In this document: in pieces, positions 1 to 8,546 of the stretch
Position numbering within the stretch: position 1 is the first letter of the stretch
How the letters are laid out: each line of letters opens with the position of its first letter
From: Pelagibius sp. CAU 1746
Lineage (GTDB): Bacteria > Pseudomonadota > Alphaproteobacteria > Kiloniellales > Kiloniellaceae
Direction: 5' to 3'
Assembly (NCBI RefSeq): GCF_039839785.1
Contig: NZ_JBDOQT010000001.1
Coordinates: forward strand, 2,728,001 to 2,792,000
DNA: 64,000 bases
Position numbers and translations under genes: made by a program
Notes under the pieces: model-generated
Seen by the model: the letters and a program-made list of their open reading frames with translations, nothing else
The model's database searches: none
What the model was told of the DNA's origin: nothing

Positions 1-342
1 GGACGGGCGTCCATTGGCGAGGCCTATGTGACGGAGCGAGGTGGCGAGCTGTTCCTGCAGGGCGCTCACATTCCCGAATACGAGGCTGCAACTCACAACA
101 ACCATGAACCGCGGCGGCTGCGGAAGCTCCTGGTGCATCGCCGTGAGCTGGCCAAGCTGGTGGGGCAGGTGCGGCGCGAGGGCTACACCCTGGTCCCGCT
201 GGCGATCTACTTCAATCCGCGGGGGGTCGCCAAGTTGGAAGTCGGCCTGGCTCGAGGGAAGCGGAAAGCAGATAAGCGGCAGGACATCAAGTCCCGCGAG
301 TGGGACCGCCGCAAGTCACGTCTTATGAGGGAGCGGGGCTAG
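1..342 (+). CDS. smpB: SsrA-binding protein SmpB (3' part; start lies outside window)
   Basis: SmpB binds tmRNA and delivers it to stalled ribosomes for trans-translation. The reading frame is open from base 1 and encodes 113 residues; the family is normally about 155-160, so roughly 45 N-terminal residues are missing. Visible family signatures are the GRASIGEAYV opening, the AHIPEYEAATHNNHEPRRLRKLLVHR stretch (residues about 22-46) and the basic C-terminal tail rich in Lys/Arg (KRKADKRQDIKSREWDRRKSR) that inserts near the decoding centre. The last 27 bases overlap the 3' end of the convergent uracil-DNA glycosylase gene. A GTG at base 28 could look like a start, but the upstream residues match the family, so it is internal. 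Confidence 0.95.
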   Translation, partial: GRASIGEAYVTERGGELFLQGAHIPEYEAATHNNHEPRRLRKLLVHRRELAKLVGQVRREGYTLVPLAIYFNPRGVAKLEVGLARGKRKADKRQDIKSREWDRRKSRLMRERG

Positions 343-963
343 TCGCTTCCGGATTTCCGCGAAGACGTCTTCGAACATCGTTTCGGTAAGCCGGCCGGTG
401 TTGGTGTTGTAGCGGGAGCAGTGATAGCTGTCCGCGACTGTCAATCCGTCAAATCGGTGAATGGCGCCGTGTCCGAAGGGATAATGGCTCTTGCGGGCGC
501 CGAGGGTGGTCATGACCACCCCGTGGGAGAGGCTGCCGAGACAGAGTATCATTTCCAGCCGCTTCATCGCCTCGATTTCCTGGACCAGAAAAGGGCGGCA
601 GTTTTTGACTTCGGCCCCAACGGGTTTGTTTTCCGGAGGGACGCAGCGCACGGCGTTGGTGATGCGGCAGTCCACCAAGCGTAGTCCGTCATCGGCCCGG
701 CGTTGATAGCTCCCCTCAGCGAAGCCGAACCTGCCAAGTGTCTGGTAGAGCAGGTCACCGGCGTAATCGCCGGTAAAGGGCCGTCCGGTCTGGTTCGCTC
801 CCTTGAGTCCGGGGGCCAGGCCGACAATCAGCAGCCGCGCGTCAGAAGGGCCAAAGGCCCTTACTGGGGCGTTGTGGAACGTGGGAAAGGCGGCCTGGTT
901 GGCTTCCCGGAAGGCCACGAGGCGAGGGCAGAGCGCGCAGTCGCGGGGCGGCTCGATTTGCAT
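316..963 (-). CDS. Family 5 uracil-DNA glycosylase (UdgB-type, Fe-S)
   Basis: A 215-residue base-excision-repair glycosylase that removes uracil (and, for this family, other deaminated bases) from DNA. Cys9, Cys12, Cys107 and Cys122 are placed as in the 4Fe-4S cluster of family 4/5 UDGs. Motif 1 is GLAPGLKGANQTG (residues 48-60), which lacks the catalytic polar residue of family 1 and fits the family 5 (UdgB) GLAPA-type motif, followed by GD at 65-66; the second motif region is HCSRYNTNTGRLT from His181. It ends inside the smpB coding end (convergent overlap of 27 bp) and lies 15 bp downstream of the NYN gene on the same strand, so the two may be co-transcribed. Confidence 0.88.
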   Translation of the reverse strand: MQIEPPRDCALCPRLVAFREANQAAFPTFHNAPVRAFGPSDARLLIVGLAPGLKGANQTGRPFTGDYAGDLLYQTLGRFGFAEGSYQRRADDGLRLVDCRITNAVRCVPPENKPVGAEVKNCRPFLVQEIEAMKRLEMILCLGSLSHGVVMTTLGARKSHYPFGHGAIHRFDGLTVADSYHCSRYNTNTGRLTETMFEDVFAEIRKRLAPLPHKT

Positions 964-978
964 AGCTGGGCCGGACGT

Positions 979-1608
979 CTAGACGGCTTCGTCCTCGTAA
1001 TAGTCGTCGTCGTCAACGTAGCGGTCCTCGTCGTAGCCGCCCTGGCGCAGGCGTTCTCCGCTGCGGGCGCGGTCGGCGGGAAGCTGCCGGGCGATCTGCG
1101 ACTGCAACTCGGTCAGGTCGATAAAGACATCTGCTTGCCGCCGCAGTTCATCCGCGATCATCGGAGGTTGGGACCGCAGCGTCGAAACGACGGTGACCCG
1201 TCGGCCACGCCGTTGAATGGTTTCCACCAGCCGTCGGAAATCGCCGTCTCCTGAGAACAGCACGATGTGATCCAGGTGGTCGAGCATCTCCATGGCGTCG
1301 ACCGCCAGTTCGATGTCCATGTTGCCCTTGACCTTGCGCCGGCCTGCTGCGTCGGTGAATTCCTTGGTCGGCTTCGTCACCATCGTGTAGCCGTTGTAGT
1401 CCAACCAGTCTACGAGGGGCCGAATAGGCGAGTATTCTTGGTCTTCGACGAGCGCTGTATAGTAAAGGGCACGGACAAGGTTGCATTGATTGGAAAAAAT
1501 ATCCAACAAGCGCTTGTAATCAATATCAAAGCCTAATGCTCGGGCTGTCGCGTAAAGGTTCGCGCCATCAATGAAAAGAGCAACCCGTTCCTGGCTATAG
1601 AACTTCAT
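979..1608 (-). CDS. NYN domain protein, LabA/DUF88-like
   Basis: A 209-residue protein with the PIN-like NYN nuclease fold. The conserved acidic residues are visible: VALFIDGANLY (Asp14, Asn17), KGNMDIELAVDAM (about 95-108) and LFSGDGDFRRLVETIQRRGRRV (about 118-140). These match the LabA/YaiI-type set expected to bind a divalent metal and cleave RNA, but the substrate is unknown. The C-terminal 17 residues are strongly acidic and tyrosine-rich (DEDRYVDDDDYYEDEAV), outside the fold. The start ATG at 1608 is preceded by AAAGGGG in the minus orientation, a good ribosome binding site. It sits divergently to folK, an arrangement common in alphaproteobacteria. Confidence 0.85.
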   Translation of the reverse strand: MKFYSQERVALFIDGANLYATARALGFDIDYKRLLDIFSNQCNLVRALYYTALVEDQEYSPIRPLVDWLDYNGYTMVTKPTKEFTDAAGRRKVKGNMDIELAVDAMEMLDHLDHIVLFSGDGDFRRLVETIQRRGRRVTVVSTLRSQPPMIADELRRQADVFIDLTELQSQIARQLPADRARSGERLRQGGYDEDRYVDDDDYYEDEAV

Positions 1609-1815
1609 ATCTACCCCTTTGAAAGGCTGGCGCTTGGACAGCTTTGGCCAGCCTCACGGAAATCCTGATTCCGAAATACATCCGTTTATGGAGGAAACTG
1701 AACTTGCGACTCCCAGCCCGCAAAGATACAGCCGTTTCCATGCTAGATATCTAGGTCTTCACATCATACTCGCAAGAGCTTCAGTATTATCGGTGCAGGA
1801 TCGGGCCCAGGAAAC

Positions 1816-2319
1816 ATGATTCTTATTGCGCTTGGATCGAACCTCCAAACGAAGCAGTTTGGTACTTCGCAGGAATTATTAGAAAACGTTCTTAAGTATA
1901 TGAGAAAAAAAGAAATTAAGTTGATGGACCGATCTTCATGGTATCGCAGCGCGCCAATCCCGGCTTCGGATCAGCCGTGGTTCGTCAATGGGGTCGCTCA
2001 GGTTGCCACGTCGCTTGGGCCCAAGGCCCTGCTGGAGGCCTTGCATGCTGTCGAAAGCGACTACGGTCGTACTCGTTCACGGCGGAACGAAAGCCGGACG
2101 CTCGATCTCGATCTGCTGGCATACGAAGACCAGGTGATCGACGAGCCGGACGGTCTGAAGCTGCCGCACCCCAGGCTGCAGGAGCGGGCCTTTGTGCTGA
2201 TGCCGTTGGCGGAGGTGGCCCCGCAATGGCACCACCCGATAAGCGGCATGACGGCTGCGGAGATGTTGGCCTCGTTACCGCCGGGGCAGCAGGTAGAGCG
2301 GATCGTAGAAGGGGCGTGA
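1816..2319 (+). CDS. folK: 2-amino-4-hydroxy-6-hydroxymethyldihydropteridine pyrophosphokinase
   Basis: HPPK transfers pyrophosphate from ATP to 6-hydroxymethyl-7,8-dihydropterin in folate synthesis. The 167 residues contain the opening ILIALGSNL, the WYRSAPIP loop, the PWFVNGVAQV substrate segment and the diagnostic ESRTLDLDLLAYEDQVI with the two metal-binding aspartates, then LPHPRLQERAFVLMPLAEVAP. The ATG is preceded by AGGA (about 10 bases upstream). The first 40 codons are noticeably A/T-rich compared with the rest. The 207 bp between this gene and the divergent NYN gene must contain both promoters; I see AT-rich stretches there but no convincing -35/-10 pair, and a 66-codon open frame through it has no support. 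Confidence 0.95.
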   Translation: MILIALGSNLQTKQFGTSQELLENVLKYMRKKEIKLMDRSSWYRSAPIPASDQPWFVNGVAQVATSLGPKALLEALHAVESDYGRTRSRRNESRTLDLDLLAYEDQVIDEPDGLKLPHPRLQERAFVLMPLAEVAPQWHHPISGMTAAEMLASLPPGQQVERIVEGA

Positions 2320-2348
2320 GTGACGCCTGCCAGAGACCACCTTGGGGC

Positions 2349-2377
2349 TTGCGAAGCCAGCGGGGGGCTCATATATT
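2349..2377 (+). promoter_or_regulatory. Candidate sigma-70 promoter of rpoZ
   Basis: TTGCGA at 2349-2354 and TATATT at 2372-2377 are separated by exactly 17 bp. The predicted start would be near 2384, leaving a leader of about 50 nt before the rpoZ ATG with GGAG at 2421-2424. Seen directly in sequence; activity is inferred. Confidence 0.55.
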
Positions 2378-2434
2378 CCGCGCCGCTGGGTTTCGATCGG
2401 AACCCGGCACACTTATCTGTGGAGAATCGATGGA

Positions 2435-2800
2435 ATGGCGCGCGTAACAGTTGAAGATTGCGTTCTGAAGGTCCCCAACCGCTTCGAGCTGGTGATGAAA
2501 GCCGCTCAGCGTGCCCGGGATATCTCCTCCGGTGCGTCGCTGACCGTCGATCGCGACAACGACAAGAACCCCGTCGTGGCACTGCGTGAGATCGCCGACG
2601 AGACCGTGAGCTTGGATGCGCTGGGTAACGCCTTGATTCAGGGCCTACAGAAGCAGAGCGAGCAGGATGAGCCCGAGGATGATATCGTCGAATTCGACAC
2701 GCCGGTGATGCCCGCGGCGGGCGAGGAGGCGCTGCTTCAAGAGGCCGCCCCCGCCGCTCCGGAAGCGGACGACGAAGACGCGGCCGACGAGGACGAGTAG
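2435..2800 (+). CDS. rpoZ: DNA-directed RNA polymerase omega subunit
   Basis: Omega assists beta-prime folding and assembly of RNA polymerase and helps mediate ppGpp binding. The start at ATG 2435 gives [23 protein letters not shown]-type N-terminus, the standard omega opening, with [16 protein letters not shown] following at about residues 48-63. The 121-residue product is longer than the E. coli protein (91 residues); the extra C-terminal half (about residues 72-121) is acidic and Ala/Pro-rich, ending in [10 protein letters not shown]. An open frame continues upstream to 2342 but lacks family similarity. The next gene downstream is rsh, an order conserved widely in proteobacteria (rpoZ-spoT). 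Confidence 0.97.
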   Translation: MARVTVEDCVLKVPNRFELVMKAAQRARDISSGASLTVDRDNDKNPVVALREIADETVSLDALGNALIQGLQKQSEQDEPEDDIVEFDTPVMPAAGEEALLQEAAPAAPEADDEDAADEDE

Positions 2801-2876
2801 GCAGGACATTGCCCGGGACCGCCTTCGCCCCTTACAAAGGGGGAACGGACCCGATTCCATACCTGAAAACATGTAC

Positions 2877-2905
2877 TTGGCGGCCTGTGCCGGGGCGCGT
2901 ATGCT
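2877..2905 (+). promoter_or_regulatory. Candidate sigma-70 promoter of rsh
   Basis: TTGGCG at 2877-2882 and TATGCT at 2900-2905 have a 17-bp spacer. The predicted transcription start near 2912 is about 43 bases before the rsh ATG. It would let rsh be transcribed independently of rpoZ. Confidence 0.5.
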
Positions 2906-2954
2906 GGAATTGTTTTAATTTCGGTAGCGGCGGAAGCCGTAGCTCGGGCGCAGC

Positions 2955-5099
2955 ATGATCCGGCAGTTTGAACTCGTCGAACGGGTCAAATCCTATGATC
3001 CGGGAGCGGATGAGGATGCTCTCAACCGCGCCTATGTCTTTGCCATGAAGGCGCACGGATCGCAGAAGCGCGCTTCGGGCGATCCCTACTTCTCCCACCC
3101 GATCGAAGTCGCCGGAATCCTCACGGATCTCAAGCTGGATGATTCTTCCATCATCACAGCCCTGCTGCACGATGTCGTCGAGGACACCGAATATACCCTG
3201 AGCAATGTCGAGGCGACTTTCGGCAAGGACATTGCACGCTTGGTGGACGGTGTGACCAAGCTGGGTCGTCTGGAGCTCCAGTCGGAAGAGACCAAGCACG
3301 CAGAGAACTTTCGGAAGCTGCTGGTGGCGATGTCCGAAGACATTCGGGTGCTGCTGGTCAAGCTCGCCGATCGTCTGCACAACATGCAGACGCTGCATTT
3401 CATCTCCTCGCCGGACAAGCGCCGTCGTATCGCGCGGGAGACCATGGATATCTATGCGCCGCTGGCCGAGCGCATCGGTATGCATGGTTTCAAGGATCAA
3501 CTGGAAGATCTGGCTTTCGCCGAGCTGAACCGGGAAGGCCGCGAGTCCGTTCTGGCGCGCCTCGAATTCCTGCGCGGGCAGGGCCAAGATCTGTCAGATC
3601 GCATTGTGGGTGAACTGCGTCAGCGTCTGGCGGAGGAGGGGGTCGAGGCCACGGTTTCCGGCCGCATGAAGACGCCCTATTCGGTGTGGCGCAAGATGCA
3701 GCGCAAGAACATCACCTTCGAGCAGCTGTCGGACATCATGGCTTTCCGCGTCGTAGTCGACAGTCTGGGCGACTGCTATCATGCGCTGGGGCTGTTGCAT
3801 AGCCGTTACCCCGTCGTTCCCGGGCGCTTCAAGGACTATATTTCCACGCCGAAACCGAACGGTTATCGGTCGCTTCATACCACGATCATCGGCCCGGAAC
3901 GCCAGCGGATCGAAGTTCAGATTCGCACCCGGGAAATGCATGAAATCGCAGAGTTCGGCGTCGCGGCCCACTGGAAATACAAACAGGACAGTCCGCAGGT
4001 CGAAGGCCGGCAGTATCGCTGGATGCGGGAGCTTCTGGACATCCTCGAACACGCCGACAATCCGGAGGAGTTCCTGGAGCACACGAAGCTGGAGATGTTC
4101 CAGGACCAGGTATTCTGCTTCACGCCCAAGGGGGCTGTGATCGCCCTGCCGAGCGGCGCGACGCCGGTCGATTTTGCCTATGCGGTCCATTCCGAGGTTG
4201 GGGATACCTGTGTCGGCGCCAAGGTCAACGGACGCATGGTCCAGTTGCGGGCCCCCCTCCAGAACGGGGACCAAGTCGAGATCATCACTTCCAAGGCCCA
4301 GACGCCTTCGCCGGACTGGGAGCAGTTTGTCGTTTCTGGCAAGGCCAAGGCCCGGGTCCGGCGCTTCGTACGGCTGAAGCAGCGCGAACAGTATATGGAA
4401 CTCGGCCGCCAGATCTTGCAGAAGTCCTTCCGTCAGGAAGGTTACGAGATGACCGACAAGGGTTTGGAATCGGTCCTCAAGCGGTTCAAGGCGGAAACCG
4501 TCGGAGATCTCTGTGCGTCCGTCGGCCAGGGGCATCACACCGGACGCGAGATCGTCACCGCGGTCTATCCGGGCGCCAAGGACGACGCCAAGGTCCAGAA
4601 GATCGTGCCGATCGCGCGGGCCAGGGCACGCCAGGGCAGGGGGCAGGAAACTTCGGTTCCCATCAAGGGCCTCATTCCCGGTATGGCCGTCCATTACGCC
4701 CACTGCTGTCACCCCTTGCCGGGCGACCGGATCGTCGGCATCGTCACCACGGGCAAAGGCGTCACCGTTCACACCATCGATTGCGATACTTTGGAGAGCT
4801 TCCAGGCGACGCCGGAGCGTTGGGTCGACCTCTCCTGGGATGTTGACGACGGGCTGGAGCAGCGTATTGGGCGGTTGCATGTCATTATTGCAAACGAACC
4901 GGGCAGCTTGGGTAGTTTGTCGACAATCATCGGTAAAAGTCACGGCAATATCAGTAATCTCAAGATTACCAATCGGTCGATTGATTTCTTTGAAATGCTG
5001 ATCGATGTCGAGGTGACGAGTGTTAAACATTTGTCGAATATTATCGCGGCCTTGCGCGCGATGCCGGTCATTACGTCGGTAGAGCGGGCGAGGGGTTAA
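2955..5099 (+). CDS. rsh: Bifunctional (p)ppGpp synthetase/hydrolase (Rsh/SpoT)
   Basis: This 714-residue stringent-response enzyme makes and degrades (p)ppGpp. Domains in order: HD hydrolase with HPIEVAGIL and the LLHDVVEDTEY motif (His72-Asp73 metal pair), intact and so predicted active; synthetase with RFKDYISTPKPNGYRSLHTT (about residues 290-315); TGS domain (FCFTPKGAVIALPSGATPVDFAYAVH, about 390-415); the HCCHPLPGD zinc-finger-like helical region (about 580); and a C-terminal ACT domain (about 640-712). Alphaproteobacteria generally carry one long Rsh, and both catalytic halves look competent. The ACT-encoding end (about 4870-5060) is less GC-rich than the rest. Confidence 0.96.
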   Translation: MIRQFELVERVKSYDPGADEDALNRAYVFAMKAHGSQKRASGDPYFSHPIEVAGILTDLKLDDSSIITALLHDVVEDTEYTLSNVEATFGKDIARLVDGVTKLGRLELQSEETKHAENFRKLLVAMSEDIRVLLVKLADRLHNMQTLHFISSPDKRRRIARETMDIYAPLAERIGMHGFKDQLEDLAFAELNREGRESVLARLEFLRGQGQDLSDRIVGELRQRLAEEGVEATVSGRMKTPYSVWRKMQRKNITFEQLSDIMAFRVVVDSLGDCYHALGLLHSRYPVVPGRFKDYISTPKPNGYRSLHTTIIGPERQRIEVQIRTREMHEIAEFGVAAHWKYKQDSPQVEGRQYRWMRELLDILEHADNPEEFLEHTKLEMFQDQVFCFTPKGAVIALPSGATPVDFAYAVHSEVGDTCVGAKVNGRMVQLRAPLQNGDQVEIITSKAQTPSPDWEQFVVSGKAKARVRRFVRLKQREQYMELGRQILQKSFRQEGYEMTDKGLESVLKRFKAETVGDLCASVGQGHHTGREIVTAVYPGAKDDAKVQKIVPIARARARQGRGQETSVPIKGLIPGMAVHYAHCCHPLPGDRIVGIVTTGKGVTVHTIDCDTLESFQATPERWVDLSWDVDDGLEQRIGRLHVIIANEPGSLGSLSTIIGKSHGNISNLKITNRSIDFFEMLIDVEVTSVKHLSNIIAALRAMPVITSVERARG

Positions 5100-5133
5100 G
5101 GCTGCGGCCATTTTCGGCTGATAGACTGCAGAA

Positions 5134-5745
5134 ATGTTCAAGCGGCGAACCCCCTTACCATTCCATAAAAAGGCCGGTGCGGTTCTGTGGCCGCGTGGCG
5201 GGTGGCGTCGCTCCGGGGCCTATGTGGCGCACAGGTTGCGCCGCTTACCGGGGACGCCTTATCGCATTGCGGCAGGTTTCGCGAGCGGTGCCGCCGTTTC
5301 CTTCACGCCTTTCATCGGCCTCCATTTCGTCCTGGCGGCGTTGCTGGCATTGCTGGTGCGCGGCAACATCATTGCCGCCGCGATCGGCACGGCCATCGGG
5401 AATCCTTGGACCTTTCCTCTGATATGGATCTGGACTTACTCGCTCGGCAGATGGGTGTTGGGCGCCGACAGCTTGACAGCCTTGCCCGATGACCTTTCAT
5501 TCCAACATATATTCGAGAATCCGCTGGAAGTGCTTCTGCCCATGGTGGTAGGGGCAATCCCTACGGCCTTGGTGGCGTGGTTTGTGTTCTTCTGGCCACT
5601 GCAGAGGACCGTCGCCGGATATCAGAAGGCACGGCGGCGGCGCCTTCGCCGGCGGTTGCGCCAGCGGTCGGCTGCCGGCGGTCTCAGTGAGCCAAAGAAG
5701 GGCGCGCGGCCACAAGAAACGAGGAAATACGAGAGGCAGCTATGA
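5134..5745 (+). CDS. DUF2062 domain membrane protein
   Basis: A 203-residue protein with the DUF2062 signature: a basic N-terminus, [38 protein letters not shown] (first hydrophobic hairpin, about residues 47-85) and [25 protein letters not shown] (about 86-110), then a third membrane segment near residues 130-155 ([21 protein letters not shown]). The tail is very basic ([15 protein letters not shown]). Its function is not established. It overlaps pdxJ by 4 bp (ATGA), so it is translationally coupled to the pdxJ operon. Confidence 0.85.
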   Translation: MFKRRTPLPFHKKAGAVLWPRGGWRRSGAYVAHRLRRLPGTPYRIAAGFASGAAVSFTPFIGLHFVLAALLALLVRGNIIAAAIGTAIGNPWTFPLIWIWTYSLGRWVLGADSLTALPDDLSFQHIFENPLEVLLPMVVGAIPTALVAWFVFFWPLQRTVAGYQKARRRRLRRRLRQRSAAGGLSEPKKGARPQETRKYERQL

Positions 5746-6512
5746 CGGAATCCCTGCGCCTCGGCGTGAACATCGACCACGTTGCAACCATTCGCAACGC
5801 CCGGGGCGGCGGCCACCCCGACCCGGTCCGCGCGGCGCGGCTGGCCGCATCGGCGGGAGCAGATGGGATCACCGCGCACCTGCGTGAGGACCGGCGGCAT
5901 ATCTCCGACGACGACATCGCCAGGCTGACGGATGAGATCGACCTGCCGCTCAACCTGGAAATGGCGGCAACCGACGAAATGCTGGAGATCGCCTTGCGGC
6001 ATCGCCCCCATGCCGCCTGCATCGTGCCGGAGCGGCGGGAGGAGCGGACCACGGAGGGTGGTTTGGACGCGGCGGGCGGGCACAATCATCTGCAGCACTT
6101 CGTCGATAAGCTGAAGAATGCGGGATCTCGGGTTTCGCTGTTTGTGGAGCCTGACCCGGTGCAGCTCGAAGCAGCGGTACGGCTGGGCGCCCCGGTCGTC
6201 GAACTGCACACCGGCGCCTACTGCGATGCCTTTGCCGAAGACCCTGAAGGCAGGCAGACAAGAGCCCATCTCGAACGGATACGCAGAGCTGCGGCTCTGG
6301 CTGGGGAGTTGGGCCTGGAATGCCATGCAGGGCACGGCCTGACTTTCGATACGGTGGGGTCGGTCGCAGTGATTCCGACCATTGCCGAGCTGAACATCGG
6401 ACATTTTCTGGTGGGCGAAGCGATCTTCAGCGGCCTGGACAGTGCTATCCGGCGAATGCGGGCACTGATGAACAAGGCCCGTGCCGAGGCCGGCGGCGCG
6501 CGCAGCGCCTAG
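5742..6512 (+). CDS. pdxJ: Pyridoxine 5'-phosphate synthase
   Basis: PdxJ condenses 1-deoxyxylulose 5-phosphate with 3-amino-2-oxopropyl phosphate to pyridoxine 5'-phosphate, the last ring-forming step of DXP-dependent vitamin B6 synthesis. The 256-residue TIM barrel shows [17 protein letters not shown], the [12 protein letters not shown] segment, [36 protein letters not shown] and [10 protein letters not shown], all family signatures with catalytic Glu and His residues in place. It overlaps the DUF2062 gene by 4 bp and is followed after 29 bp by acpS, the classic pdxJ-acpS pair. Confidence 0.97.
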   Translation: MTESLRLGVNIDHVATIRNARGGGHPDPVRAARLAASAGADGITAHLREDRRHISDDDIARLTDEIDLPLNLEMAATDEMLEIALRHRPHAACIVPERREERTTEGGLDAAGGHNHLQHFVDKLKNAGSRVSLFVEPDPVQLEAAVRLGAPVVELHTGAYCDAFAEDPEGRQTRAHLERIRRAAALAGELGLECHAGHGLTFDTVGSVAVIPTIAELNIGHFLVGEAIFSGLDSAIRRMRALMNKARAEAGGARSA

Positions 6513-6541
6513 CCAAGCAACAGATTTGTGGAGCGGCGGCG

Positions 6542-6949
6542 GTGATCTTGGGGTTGGGCAGCGATCTTATCGACATCAGGCGTATCGAGAGGACTCTGGA
6601 GCGCTTCGGCGAACGCTTTACTGAACGCGTCTTCACCGACATCGAACGGGCGAAGTCCGACCGGCGTGCCCAGCGGGCGGCGAGCTATGCGAAGCGTTTT
6701 GCCGCAAAGGAAGCCTGCGCCAAGGCGCTGGGCACGGGGGTGCCGCGGCGCGGCGTTCATTGGCGGGACCTCGGTGTGGTCAATCTACCCAGCGGCAAGC
6801 CGACCATGGCATTGACGCGCGGGGCGGCCGAGCGCCTGGCCAAAATGACCCCTGCGGGGATGAAAGCCCAGATTGACGTAACGATCACAGATGACTATCC
6901 CCTCGCTCAGGTTATTGTAATCATCTCGGCGCTTCCTGAAGATGGCTAA
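6542..6949 (+). CDS. acpS: Holo-[acyl-carrier-protein] synthase
   Basis: AcpS transfers 4'-phosphopantetheine from CoA to apo-ACP. The GTG at 6542 gives [23 protein letters not shown], the canonical N-terminus containing the Mg-binding Asp8, and [16 protein letters not shown] (about residues 53-68) contains the second metal ligand Glu. The product is 135 residues. The frame is open further upstream into pdxJ but that part has no similarity. It sits 29 bp after pdxJ and 63 bp before lepB. Confidence 0.95.
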   Translation: MILGLGSDLIDIRRIERTLERFGERFTERVFTDIERAKSDRRAQRAASYAKRFAAKEACAKALGTGVPRRGVHWRDLGVVNLPSGKPTMALTRGAAERLAKMTPAGMKAQIDVTITDDYPLAQVIVIISALPEDG

Positions 6950-7012
6950 GTTCCCTGGTGCGTTCCTGGAAAGAGGTTCCTTCGGCGATGGCAGCCAGGG
7001 ACCGAAGAAAAA

Positions 7013-7822
7013 ATGGATAGATTGATGCTTAATGAAGGGCCGGGCAGCGATCCGGGAGACAAGACGCCACGAGATGGCGCGAAGGACGCGGGCCAGCCAG
7101 GCAGCGCTTGGATGGAGACGTTGCGGACGGTGGTGATTGCGGTTCTGATTGCCGTCGGCGTCAGAACTTTTGCTTACGAGCCTTTCAATATTCCGTCAGG
7201 TTCCATGGAGCCGACCTTGCTCGTGGGGGACTATCTTTTCGTCTCCAAACTGTCTTACGGCTACAGCCGCCATTCCCTGCCGTTCGGTTTGCCGCTGTTC
7301 AAAGGGCGGATCTTCTCTTCCGAGCCGGAAAGGGGGGATGTGGCGGTCTTTGCCTATCCGAAGGATGACAAGACGGACTACATCAAGCGGATTGTCGGCC
7401 TGCCGGGTGACAAGGTCGAGGTGCGCGGAGGCATCCTCTATATCAACGACGTGGCGGCCAAGCGCGAGCTGCTTTCGGCTTCGGAGATTGCGGACCTGCG
7501 CTACTACAATCCCTCGGGGCGGCTCTATTATGAAACGCTGCCGAACGGGAGGCGCCATCTCATCCAGGAACTCGGCGACGGTTACGCGCTGGACGACTTC
7601 AAGCCGGTGGTCGTGAAGCCGGGGCACTTCTTCGCCATGGGCGACAATCGGGACAACAGCCAGGACAGCCGGGTGCCTGGGGTCGGACAGGTTCCCATGG
7701 AGAACCTCGTGGGGCGTGCCGACGTTCTGTTCTTCTCCCACGACGGCGCCAGCCCGTGGTGGCAGGTCTGGACCTGGCCGAGCACCATTCGCTTCGGCCG
7801 GATCGGCGATGGTATCGAGTAG
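7013..7822 (+). CDS. lepB: Signal peptidase I
   Basis: LepB cleaves signal peptides from Sec- and Tat-exported proteins at the outer face of the inner membrane. The 269-residue protein has a polar N-terminus, one membrane segment (TVVIAVLIAVGVRTFAY, about residues 39-55), the catalytic serine in IPSGSMEPTL (Ser64), the general-base lysine in DYIKRIVGLPGD (Lys125) and the C-terminal box GHFFAMGDNRDNSQDSR. A second ATG at 7025 is possible. It overlaps rnc by 14 bp, the lepB-rnc-era order being typical. Confidence 0.96.
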   Translation: MDRLMLNEGPGSDPGDKTPRDGAKDAGQPGSAWMETLRTVVIAVLIAVGVRTFAYEPFNIPSGSMEPTLLVGDYLFVSKLSYGYSRHSLPFGLPLFKGRIFSSEPERGDVAVFAYPKDDKTDYIKRIVGLPGDKVEVRGGILYINDVAAKRELLSASEIADLRYYNPSGRLYYETLPNGRRHLIQELGDGYALDDFKPVVVKPGHFFAMGDNRDNSQDSRVPGVGQVPMENLVGRADVLFFSHDGASPWWQVWTWPSTIRFGRIGDGIE

Positions 7823-8546
7823 CCGGCAGGGTGCGCCCCGGACCGGCGCCAAGAGGGGCGGTGCGCTGTCCCAACTGCAAGACCGGCTTGGGCATCGTTT
7901 CGCCGATCAGGACTTGCTCTCGCGCGCCCTGACCCATCCTTCAGTTTCCGCGGACCCCAGCCACCGGGGCGGCGACTATGAGCGCCTGGAATTCCTGGGC
8001 GATCGTGTGCTTGGGCTGGTGGTCGCGGAGATGCTGTTCGAACGGTTCCCGGAGGAAGCGGAAGGTCCTTTGGCCCGCCGCCTTGCCAAGCTGGTAGGTA
8101 AAGACACCTTGGCTTCCGTGGCTGAGACGCTGGATCTCGGCAACGTCATGCGATTTGCCATGGGTGAAGACGAGAAGCAGGGCCGCAGCAACCCCGGCTT
8201 GCTCTCCGATGCCTGTGAGGCGGTGATTGCGGCTCTTTACCTGGATGGCGGCCTGCCGGTGGCACAGGCTTTCATTGTCCGGGCTTGGCGCCAGCGGATC
8301 GAAGAGGACCGGGAACCGCCGTCCGATGCCAAGACCGAGCTGCAGGAATGGGCCCAGGGGCACGGGTTGCCGCTGCCACGCTACAGCGAGGTCGATCGCC
8401 AGGGGCCGCCGCATGATCCGCTGTTCACCATCAGCGTCGAAGTGGAAGGAAAACGCCCGCAAACCGGAACCGGCCGCTCTAAACGGGCGGCTGAGCAGGA
8501 TGCGGCGGCACAACTCTTGTCCTTGGTAAAGGAAAAACGAAGATGA
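7809..8546 (+). CDS. rnc: Ribonuclease III
   Basis: RNase III cuts double-stranded RNA in rRNA maturation and mRNA turnover. The start at ATG 7809 overlaps lepB by 14 bp and yields 245 residues. The catalytic signature ERLEFLGDRVLGLVVAE (about residues 58-74) and the second acidic cluster DACEAVIAALYLDGG (about 137-151) are intact; a C-terminal dsRNA-binding domain follows (TELQEWAQGHGLPLP to AAEQDAAAQLLSLV). The N-terminal 20 residues are basic and extend past the usual E. coli start, so a slightly later start cannot be excluded. It overlaps era by 4 bp. Confidence 0.96.
   Translation: MVSSSRQGAPRTGAKRGGALSQLQDRLGHRFADQDLLSRALTHPSVSADPSHRGGDYERLEFLGDRVLGLVVAEMLFERFPEEAEGPLARRLAKLVGKDTLASVAETLDLGNVMRFAMGEDEKQGRSNPGLLSDACEAVIAALYLDGGLPVAQAFIVRAWRQRIEEDREPPSDAKTELQEWAQGHGLPLPRYSEVDRQGPPHDPLFTISVEVEGKRPQTGTGRSKRAAEQDAAAQLLSLVKEKRR

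Noticed and set aside
1619-1819. 66-codon open frame between the NYN gene and folK
   Set aside because: It fills the divergent promoter gap, overlaps the folK start, has no recognisable domain and no supporting neighbour arrangement.
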